Positions 1 to 5,204 of a stretch of DNA of 5,749 nt are shown one piece after another. The stretch covers positions 1 to 5,749 of the forward strand of contig JAJRVX010000270.1 in NCBI GenBank assembly GCA_024277095.1, in the 5' to 3' direction. The first letter of the stretch is position 1. The number at the start of each line of letters is the position of its first letter. The stretch is from DUEN01 sp024277095 (GTDB lineage Bacteria > Chloroflexota > Anaerolineae > DUEN01). The notes under the pieces were generated by a model. That model saw nothing but the letters and a program-made list of their open reading frames with translations, was not told where the DNA came from and searched no databases. The translations under genes and the position numbers were made by a program.

Positions 1-54
1 CCCGATTTCCATCACTGACTTTGAAAAAGCCCTGGTGCGAGCTGGGGATGGCGA

Positions 55-84
55 TTGGCCGCCCCAATGGATCGGTGATACAAT
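55..84 (+). promoter_or_regulatory. Probable promoter for the helicase gene
   Basis: A TTGGCC element at 55-60 (four of six matches to the -35 consensus TTGACA) is followed after 18 bases by TACAAT at 79-84 (five of six matches to TATAAT). A TG at 76-77, one base before the hexamer, gives an extended -10. Transcription would start near 90-92, leaving a leader of about 36 bases before ATG 127. This argues against the in-frame TTG at 91 being the start codon, because it would coincide with the RNA 5' end. The promoter is predicted by eye only, and no operator or riboswitch is visible around it. Confidence 0.42.
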
Positions 85-126
85 GCCAACTTGGGAAGCA
101 CATTCATCAGCTCTTGCGACGGACGT

Positions 127-2361
127 ATGGACCATCTATTGCATTCTCTGAACGATCAGCAGCGCGCGGCCGTGACGGCCGGTGAAGGGCCGGTGCTGGT
201 CCTGGCGGGGCCGGGCTCTGGGAAGACGCGCGTGCTCACACATCGGATCGCCTGGCTGGTGGGGGAGCGCGGCGTCGCTCCATGGCACATCATGGCCGTG
301 ACGTTCACCAACAAGGCCGCCCGGGAGATGCGCAACCGCACGGAGGCGTTGCTGGGCGGGCGGCTGCGCGGCCTCACCCTGGGCACTTTTCACGCCATCT
401 GCGTGCGCATCCTGCGTCGCGAGGCTCAACACATCGGCATCGATCCCAGCTTCACCATCTTCGACGACGCCGATCGGCTCTCGGTCATTCGGCAGGCGTT
501 GAAGGATCTGAACCTGAATGACAAGCAATACCGCCCTCAGTCCATGCGCTCGCTGATCTCTCGCGCCAAGAATGAGCTCATCCCGCCGGAGAGGTACGAG
601 GCGCGCACGTACTGGGAGGAGATCGCCGGCCGGGTGTATCGGCGCTATCAGGAGATCATGCAGGCCAACAACGCCCTGGACTTCGACGATCTGCTCATGC
701 AGGCCGTCGTCCTCTTCCGCCAGGAGCCCGCCGTGCTCGAGCGCTATCAGGAGCGCTATCGGCACATCCTGGTGGATGAGTTCCAGGACACCAACAGCGC
801 CCAGTACGAGTTGGTCAAGTTGCTGTCGGGCCGATGGCGGAATCTGTTCGTCGTCGGGGATGAGGACCAGTCCATCTATCGGTTCCGAGGTGCGGACTAT
901 CGGAACATCCAGCGGTTCCGGCAGGACTTCCCCGAGGCTCAGGTCTGTCTGTTGGAGAAGAATTACCGCTCTACCCAGATCATCTTGGACGCCGCCAACG
1001 CGGTGATCGCCCACAACCTGCATCGCACGCCCAAGCGGCTCCACACCGACCGGAAGGAAGGGCCCTACATCACCGTCTACGAGGCCTACAATGAGAGCGA
1101 CGAGGCCGCCTATGTGGTCGAGCAGATCCGCCGGCTGGTGGGGGAGGGGAAGCTTCGCCTGGGCGACTGCGCGGTGATGTATCGCACCAACGCGCAGTCC
1201 CGGGCGTTGGAGGACGCGTTCGTGAACGCGGGCATGCCATACCGCCTGGTGGGGGCTACGCGCTTCTACGAGCGGCGAGAGATCAAGGATCTGCTGGCAT
1301 ACCTGCGATTGGTCTATAATCCCGACGATGACGTCAGCCTGGGACGCATCATCAACGTGCCCCCACGCGGGATCGGACAGAAGACGGTGGCGAAGTTGGC
1401 CGCGTGGGCGCAGGAGATGGGCGTATCTCAGGTGGCCGCGCTGCGTCGGATGCGGGAGAGCGGACGTGGTCCCTTTGCCTCTCGCGCCCATAAGGCGTTG
1501 CTGCGCTTCCTGGACCTGTTGGAAGGATGGATCGCGGCGCGGCGGGAGCTGACGCCAGCCCAGTTGTTGGATCGCGTGCTGCAGGAGTCGGGATACGTGG
1601 ATTACATCCGGGATGGCACAGAGGAGGGGGAGGAACGCTGGGCCAACGTCCAGGAGCTTCGCAACGTGGCCTCCCAGTACGATGAGTTCGTGCCTGATGT
1701 GAACGACGTGCTCCCCGCCGAGGATGAGGAGCCCGATGCGTTGGGGGCGTTCCTGCAGGAGGTGGCGCTGGTGTCCGACGTGGACGCTCTGCCGGAGGAG
1801 GCCAACGCGCCCACCTTGCTCACGTTGCACATGGCCAAGGGGCTGGAGTTCGGGGCCGTGTTCATTACTGGATTGGAGGAGGGGCTGCTTCCGCACTCTC
1901 GCTCGCTGGACGACCCGGAGGAGATGGAGGAGGAGCGACGGCTATTCTATGTGGGGATCACCCGCGCCAAGGAGTACCTATTCCTGACCCACGCCTTCCG
2001 CCGTCGCGTCTACGGCTCGGACGAGGTGAGCCAGCGCTCGCGCTTCCTGGACGATATCCCGATCTCGCTGGTCGAAGGGCGTAATGTGCGGGAGCGCCAG
2101 GCGGCCGCACGCGCTGCCCTGCGGCGGGAGACTTCATGGGCAAGCGTGTCCCAGGCGGTCGAGCCGGATGAGGCGCAGGAGCCCCGTCCGCCACAATTCT
2201 CGCCCGGCGATCGGGTGCGGCACAAGCTGTTCGGCGAGGGGGTGGTGGTCAGCTCTCTGGTTACCGGCGGCGATGAGGAGGTGACGGTCGCCTTTGATGG
2301 GCGCGGCGTCAAGAAGCTGCTGGCCTCCTTCGCCCGGCTGGAGAGGTTGCCCCGGAGGTGA
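127..2361 (+). CDS. pcrA: ATP-dependent 3'-5' DNA helicase, PcrA/UvrD type (SF1A)
   Basis: The 744-residue product is a complete superfamily 1A helicase, a cytoplasmic ATP-driven 3'-5' translocase used in nucleotide excision repair, removal of recombinase filaments and replication restart. Visible motifs in order are the Q-motif LNDQQRAAV (8-16), Walker A GPGSGKT (28-34), Ia TFTNKAA (59-65), GTFHAICVR (86-94), Walker B DEFQDTN (217-223), III GDEDQSIYRFRGA (244-256), IV NYRSTQ (279-284), V HMAKGLEF (568-575) and VI FYVGITRAKEYL (607-618). The C-terminal segment (about 693-741, GDRVRHKLFGEGVVV then VKKLLASFARLERL) is the Tudor-like RNA-polymerase-binding module typical of PcrA/UvrD, so the gene is full length. 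An acidic stretch at 517-552 sits in the 2B/2A linker region. I chose ATG 127 over the in-frame TTG at 91 because the protein then begins right at the Q-motif, as in PcrA, although its ribosome-binding site is weak. PcrA and UvrD cannot be told apart from sequence alone, so the symbol is by convention. Confidence 0.97.
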   Translation: MDHLLHSLNDQQRAAVTAGEGPVLVLAGPGSGKTRVLTHRIAWLVGERGVAPWHIMAVTFTNKAAREMRNRTEALLGGRLRGLTLGTFHAICVRILRREAQHIGIDPSFTIFDDADRLSVIRQALKDLNLNDKQYRPQSMRSLISRAKNELIPPERYEARTYWEEIAGRVYRRYQEIMQANNALDFDDLLMQAVVLFRQEPAVLERYQERYRHILVDEFQDTNSAQYELVKLLSGRWRNLFVVGDEDQSIYRFRGADYRNIQRFRQDFPEAQVCLLEKNYRSTQIILDAANAVIAHNLHRTPKRLHTDRKEGPYITVYEAYNESDEAAYVVEQIRRLVGEGKLRLGDCAVMYRTNAQSRALEDAFVNAGMPYRLVGATRFYERREIKDLLAYLRLVYNPDDDVSLGRIINVPPRGIGQKTVAKLAAWAQEMGVSQVAALRRMRESGRGPFASRAHKALLRFLDLLEGWIAARRELTPAQLLDRVLQESGYVDYIRDGTEEGEERWANVQELRNVASQYDEFVPDVNDVLPAEDEEPDALGAFLQEVALVSDVDALPEEANAPTLLTLHMAKGLEFGAVFITGLEEGLLPHSRSLDDPEEMEEERRLFYVGITRAKEYLFLTHAFRRRVYGSDEVSQRSRFLDDIPISLVEGRNVRERQAAARAALRRETSWASVSQAVEPDEAQEPRPPQFSPGDRVRHKLFGEGVVVSSLVTGGDEEVTVAFDGRGVKKLLASFARLERLPRR

Positions 2362-2372
2362 GGTCTCTCAGC

Positions 2373-2639
2373 CTACGCGGTGGTGGGACGAATCCATGCC
2401 CGCGCCAGACGCCAGCACAGCTTTTCCGTGTCCAGCACCAGTTCGAAGGTGTCGAACGCGGCGGTCTGCACCAGGAAATGGCGCATCGACGGGTGCTCCT
2501 CTTCCACCCACTGTCGGCCTACCGACGTAACATAACGCGTGTGTCCCTTCCAGACGAAAGCGATCGGCACGATCCGCCCATCGGGCAGGAAGCGGGCCTG
2601 TACCATCACCGGCTCGCCGATCCACCGTTCTTCGCTCAT
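2373..2639 (-). CDS. Small DUF6504-like protein, function unknown
   Basis: This 88-residue protein is rich in Trp, Phe and Val and has no signal peptide or membrane segment. The pattern RWIGEPVMV (5-13), a polar turn, IAFVWKGHTRYV (26-37), GRQWVEE (41-47), HFLVQTA (54-60), FELVLD (65-70) and CWRLARAW (75-82) resembles DUF6504, a small mostly-beta family that I recall being found near the translesion-synthesis genes imuB and dnaE2 in actinobacteria. The reading frame is believable because codons end mainly in G or C, and because GGGAG on the minus strand (2652-2648) lies 8 bases before ATG 2639. The alternative frames over this stretch give Arg/Gly/Ala-rich, shadow-like peptides. It converges on the helicase gene with 11 bases between stops and diverges from the HAD gene with 23 bases between starts. 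No molecular function can be assigned. The family call is from memory of the residue pattern; that the gene is real is more certain. Confidence 0.78.
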   Translation of the reverse strand: MSEERWIGEPVMVQARFLPDGRIVPIAFVWKGHTRYVTSVGRQWVEEEHPSMRHFLVQTAAFDTFELVLDTEKLCWRLARAWIRPTTA

Positions 2640-2647
2640 GATGTCAT

Positions 2648-2656
2648 CTCCCGAGG
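2648..2656. promoter_or_regulatory. Back-to-back ribosome-binding sites of a divergent gene pair
   Basis: CTCCCGAGG carries GGGAG on the minus strand, 8 bases before the start of the DUF6504-like gene, and GAGG on the plus strand. GAGG abuts ATG 2657 with no spacing but stands 6 bases before the in-frame ATG 2663, which is why 2663 is preferred as the HAD start. The 23-base gap is too small for two promoters, so each gene's promoter must lie inside the opposite coding region. I could not pick out a convincing one. Confidence 0.6.
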
Positions 2657-2662
2657 ATGCTG

Positions 2663-3376
2663 ATGTGTGGTTCCCGATATGATGTGATCTGCCTGGACTT
2701 CGCCGAGACCCTGATCCACGCCTGGCCGGATTGGGGCGCGTTCTATCGCAAGGCGTATGCCGAGGCAGGGGTCCGCGTGGATCCCGAACGGCTGGCGATG
2801 GCCGCCTACGCCGTATGGACGGAGGAGGCTCCCAATTTGCCCCTCACCTTCCCTGCCGAGGAGGGGCAATCCCTGGCGCGACGCCGTGAGATCGAGCGTC
2901 GTATCCTGGCCCGGTTGGGATATGACGACGAGGCGCTGCTGGATCGCCTGGTGCGCAAGCTGGTGGAGATCACTCGCGATCCGAACACCTATCGCCTCTA
3001 CCCTGACGCCCCGGAGGCTCTGGAGCAATTGCGCTCCCGGGGCTACCGGATGGGTATCGTCTCCAACTGGGACTGGTATCTGCCCGACCTGTGTCGGGCG
3101 CTGGGTCTGGATCAGTACGTGGACTTCATCGTGGTGTCCGCCCGGGTGGGCGCCGAGAAGCCCCATCCGGCGATCTTCCGGGCTGCCCTGGACCAGGCGC
3201 AGGCCCCGCCGGAGCGCGTCGCTCATGTGGGCGACAATCCGGAGGCCGATGTGCGCGGCGCCCAGCAGATCGGCATCACCGCCGTGCTCATCGACCGCCA
3301 CGGCCTATATGATGGGGTGGACGTCCCCGTCATCCGCTCGTTGACGGAGTTGCCGGACCTGTTGGAGCGTGTCTGA
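2663..3376 (+). CDS. HAD-superfamily hydrolase, subclass IA (REG-2-like), with non-canonical motif I
   Basis: The 237-residue protein has the haloacid dehalogenase Rossmann core with an alpha-helical C1 cap (about residues 20-110). Motif I is CLDFAETL with nucleophile Asp12. Motif II is GIVSNWDW (Ser134), motif III GAEKPHP (Lys166) and motif IV VGDNPEAD (Asp191 and Asp196, the Mg2+ ligands). The family hydrolyses phosphate esters or related bonds through an aspartyl intermediate. Here the position two after the nucleophile, normally the Asp general acid/base of phosphatases, is Ala14 (codon 2702-2704). Phosphonoacetaldehyde hydrolases also have Ala there, and REG-2-like and dehalogenase members have other non-Asp residues, so the protein need not be dead, but it may not be a standard phosphomonoesterase. 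The overall pattern, especially the SNWD motif and the spacing, looks most like the REG-2/HDHD3-like group. The substrate is unknown and neighbours give no clue. ATG 2657 is a possible alternative start adding two residues. Confidence 0.93.
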   Translation: MCGSRYDVICLDFAETLIHAWPDWGAFYRKAYAEAGVRVDPERLAMAAYAVWTEEAPNLPLTFPAEEGQSLARRREIERRILARLGYDDEALLDRLVRKLVEITRDPNTYRLYPDAPEALEQLRSRGYRMGIVSNWDWYLPDLCRALGLDQYVDFIVVSARVGAEKPHPAIFRAALDQAQAPPERVAHVGDNPEADVRGAQQIGITAVLIDRHGLYDGVDVPVIRSLTELPDLLERV

Positions 3377-3380
3377 ATGA

Positions 3381-3414
3381 CGGGCTGGCTTCGCCCGAAA
3401 CCCTGGTGCCCAGG
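3381..3414 (+). terminator. Two short hairpins after the HAD gene, weak terminator candidate
   Basis: Five bases past the HAD stop, CGGGC (3381-3385) can pair with GCCCG (3393-3397) across a 7-base loop. Next, CCTGG (3402-3406) pairs with CCAGG (3410-3414) around the loop TGC, followed by CTTCTA. The stems are short and there is no real T-run, so intrinsic termination is doubtful. The longer repeat immediately downstream is a better barrier. Confidence 0.22.
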
Positions 3415-3420
3415 CTTCTA

Positions 3421-3476
3421 GTAGGGGCAGGTCTGAGACCTGCCTAGTTAGGGGCAGGTCTCAGACCTGCCTCTAC
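3421..3476. repeat. 56-bp long inverted repeat built from two 19-bp near-palindromes (REP/REPIN-like)
   Basis: GGCAGGTCTGAGACCTGCC (3426-3444) is a 9+1+9 palindrome. Its exact reverse complement GGCAGGTCTCAGACCTGCC lies at 3453-3471, eight bases later. The whole block folds on itself: 3421-3445 pairs with 3476-3452 in 25 pairs, 23 Watson-Crick and 2 G-T, around a 6-base loop. It fills the gap between two convergent genes, and its right arm contains the pncC stop codon (minus strand, 3475-3473). No T-tract flanks either side. Likely roles are a bidirectional RNA hairpin that blocks read-through or protects 3' ends, or a mobile REP-type element. GTAGGGGC-armed palindromes of this kind recur, as I recall, in Chloroflexota genomes, but I could not check this. 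Confidence 0.85.
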
Positions 3477-3973
3477 TGGGTTGCGCGTTCCAGGTAGCGT
3501 AAGAGCAGGCGCAGCGCGGCCTCCGCCGAGGCCAGCTTGTTCCCCTCTCGGTCGAACGACCACACGTGCCGCTCGCCCCATTCCGCATCCGGCGCCGAGA
3601 GGTGGAGGTAAACCAGCCCCACCGGCTTGCCGGGGCCGCCGCCGCCCGGCCCCGCGATCCCCGTCACGGACACGGCCACGTCCGCGCCGGAAAGCCGACG
3701 CACGCCCTGGGCCATCTCCCGGGCCGTCTCCGGGCTCACGGCGCCGTGCTCCATCAGCGTCTCGTGCCGCACGCCCAACACGCGCTCCTTGGCCTCGTAG
3801 GCGTATGTCACGGCGCTGCCCCAGAAGTAATCGGAGCTTCCTGGCACGTTCGTGATGAGGTGTCCGACGAGGCCCCCCGTGCATGATTCGGCCAGCGCCA
3901 CCCGCTTGCCCTGCGCCCGCAACAATCGTCCCACCGCCTCCGCCAGCTCCCTTGCCGTGTCGTGTTCGCTCAC
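3473..3973 (-). CDS. pncC: Nicotinamide-nucleotide amidohydrolase PncC (stand-alone CinA C-terminal domain)
   Basis: This 166-residue cytoplasmic enzyme hydrolyses nicotinamide mononucleotide to nicotinate mononucleotide and ammonia. It returns the NMN released by NAD-dependent DNA ligase and other NAD-consuming reactions to NAD synthesis. Family signatures are complete: LAESCTGG (27-34), GSAVTYAYEAK (52-62, with the conserved Tyr57 and Lys62), HGAVSPETA (76-84) and SVTGIAGPGGGGPGKPVG (102-119). A helix-rich end at about 143-163 closes the domain. The N-terminal molybdopterin-binding-like domain of full CinA is absent, so this is the single-domain form. The start is GTG at 3973-3971, overlapping the TGA of the upstream methyltransferase in a GTGA junction. 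GGAGAGG, ending 4 bases before the GTG, is a good ribosome-binding site. It is therefore probably translated by coupling to that gene. The TAG stop lies inside the long inverted repeat. Confidence 0.96.
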   Translation of the reverse strand: MSEHDTARELAEAVGRLLRAQGKRVALAESCTGGLVGHLITNVPGSSDYFWGSAVTYAYEAKERVLGVRHETLMEHGAVSPETAREMAQGVRRLSGADVAVSVTGIAGPGGGGPGKPVGLVYLHLSAPDAEWGERHVWSFDREGNKLASAEAALRLLLRYLERATQ

Positions 3974-5151
3974 AGCGCCTCTCCGCAGATCAGCATGATG
4001 GGCCGGCCGGCCGCCTGCGTCAGGACGACCACCGCCGGCCGGCCTCCCGGAACCGTCTTCAATCGGCGGCGGAACGCCTCCGGGTCCACCGCCGAGCCGC
4101 GCTTTTTCACGACCACACTGCCGACGCCCAGCGCCCGCAGCCGCCGGTTGAGCTCCTTGAGGTTGAAGGGCAACGCCTCCCAGACGGGATAACAGCGGGC
4201 GAAGGGGGTCTGTACGGCGCGGTCGCCCGTCAGGTAGGCGATCTCCTCGTCCAGCTTGTGAGCGCCGATCCGCCAGGCCAGGTGCTCGACCACGTGGGCC
4301 CGGATGACGGCCGGGTCCGGCTCGTAGAGATAGGCGCCCGGCGGGCCCACCGGCACGGGCTCCACCGGCTCCCAGGCCAGCGTATGCTCGCCCGGGAGGA
4401 GGGTGGCCCGCCTCGGTACCCTGGTGGACAGATCCCCGAACCAGAGCACCGCCTCTTTGCAGATCCCGCCTTCGGAGATGAACTCCACCTCGCAGTCGGG
4501 GGGAAGCCCCAGATCATCCACGCCCGGGTGGACCTTCACGCCCATGTGTGGGGTCCGGTCGCGCAGGGCGAGAATGTCCGGCAGGGGGGGCTCCATCTCG
4601 TAGATTGAGAAGACGCGTCGCCCTCCCACGCGGCGTGAGGGATCGACGAACGCGGCGGGCGTGCCCCACCACTGCTGACGCAGGTCCGCGCAGACCACGT
4701 GGACGCGATCGCCCAGCCCGAGGGCGCGGGCGTTGGCCCGGGCCAGGCGAGCGCGCAGTAGATCGCGGTCCACCGCGATCACCTCGTGGCCGGTGGTGGC
4801 CAGCCCGATGGTGTCCCCGCCGATGCCGCAGCCCAGGTCGGCGACGCGGTCGAAGGCGGCGTACCGTCGGGCGCGGTACCGGCTGATCGTCTCGCCCGAC
4901 GCCTGCTGGAGCGCCTCCTCGGTGAAGAACATCTCGGCGGCCCGGGGGAACTTGGCCCTCGCGCGCAGGCGCAGCCGGGCCAGCGCCACGGCCGCGGCGG
5001 CCTCCTGAGGGGGACAGACGCGTCGCAGCCGGGTGAGGGTGCCCAGGATCGCTCGGTCGTGCAGGTCGTCGGGCTTGAGCGCCTCCAGGACGGCCGCGCC
5101 GCGCTCGCTCAGGAGGAAGTCCAGCGTCTCCAGCGTGATCGCCTCGTGCAT
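3970..5151 (-). CDS. Class I SAM-dependent methyltransferase with THUMP-like C-terminal domain
   Basis: The 393-residue protein has three parts. A helical N-terminal region (1-100) includes KFPRAAEMFFTEEALQQAS (67-85) and RYRARRYAAF (91-100). A Rossmann methyltransferase core follows, with motif I VADLGCGIGGDTIGLA (103-118), ribose-binding acidic Asp128 in VIAVDRD (124-130), CADLRQ (154-159) and the motif IV-like FVDPSRR (168-174). The conserved VKVHPGVD (206-213) and SEGGICKEAVLWFG (226-239) come next, and the C-terminal THUMP-like segment (about 322-390) contains VVVKKRG (346-352). This matches the THUMP-like methyltransferase family (Pfam THUMP_like, by recall), whose substrate is not established to my knowledge; RNA is the usual guess. 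ATG 5151 is the start because an in-frame TGA at 5157-5155 lies two codons upstream, preceded only by a weak GGTG site. It precedes pncC with a 4-base overlap and follows the oxidoreductase gene after 52 bases holding a palindrome. Confidence 0.9.
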   Translation of the reverse strand: MHEAITLETLDFLLSERGAAVLEALKPDDLHDRAILGTLTRLRRVCPPQEAAAAVALARLRLRARAKFPRAAEMFFTEEALQQASGETISRYRARRYAAFDRVADLGCGIGGDTIGLATTGHEVIAVDRDLLRARLARANARALGLGDRVHVVCADLRQQWWGTPAAFVDPSRRVGGRRVFSIYEMEPPLPDILALRDRTPHMGVKVHPGVDDLGLPPDCEVEFISEGGICKEAVLWFGDLSTRVPRRATLLPGEHTLAWEPVEPVPVGPPGAYLYEPDPAVIRAHVVEHLAWRIGAHKLDEEIAYLTGDRAVQTPFARCYPVWEALPFNLKELNRRLRALGVGSVVVKKRGSAVDPEAFRRRLKTVPGGRPAVVVLTQAAGRPIMLICGEAL

Positions 5152-5161
5152 AGATCACCGG

Positions 5162-5204
5162 ACAGGGGAGGGGCGATTCATGAATCGCCTCTCTCCCTCC
5201 CTGT
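5162..5204. repeat. Intergenic palindromic repeat with perfect 18-bp core
   Basis: GGCGATTCATGAATCGCC (5172-5189) is a perfect 9+9 palindrome. Pairing continues outward through 5168-5171 with 5190-5193 (one G-T pair). After a 5-base bulge (5194-5198), ACAGGG (5162-5167) pairs with CCCTGT (5199-5204). In all 19 pairs form. The outer edge touches the TAA stop of the oxidoreductase gene (5206-5204), and the element lies entirely in the gap before the methyltransferase gene. It could attenuate or separate the two genes' expression as an RNA hairpin, or be a REP-like mobile palindrome. The core is also self-complementary DNA, so a dimeric protein site cannot be excluded. Confidence 0.75.

Noticed and set aside
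1..12. Possible start of a divergent minus-strand gene (ATG at 12-10)
   Set aside because: Only four codons are visible and no ribosome-binding site precedes them. It cannot be supported from this window.
2..151. Open frame running in from the left edge, ending at TGA 149-151, as the tail of an upstream gene
   Set aside because: Two plus frames are open here, the third-position GC is lower than in the true genes, the frame would overlap the helicase start by 25 bases, and a promoter-like element lies within it. A few residues resemble a generic DFEKAL helix, but nothing is identifiable.
136..1896. 586-residue open frame antisense to the helicase gene
   Set aside because: Its sequence has no recognisable motifs and is rich in Leu/Gln/Arg/Val/His as expected from the complement of GC-rich codons. 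The plus-strand gene has every SF1A helicase motif, so this is a shadow.
2356..2374. Small hairpin spanning both stop codons of the convergent helicase and DUF6504-like genes, as a terminator
   Set aside because: It has only seven pairs with a bulge and no T-run, which is too weak to claim.
2636..3301. 221-residue open frame antisense to the HAD gene
   Set aside because: It lies opposite a gene with all HAD motifs and has no domain pattern of its own. It ends at the start of the small DUF6504-like gene only by chance.
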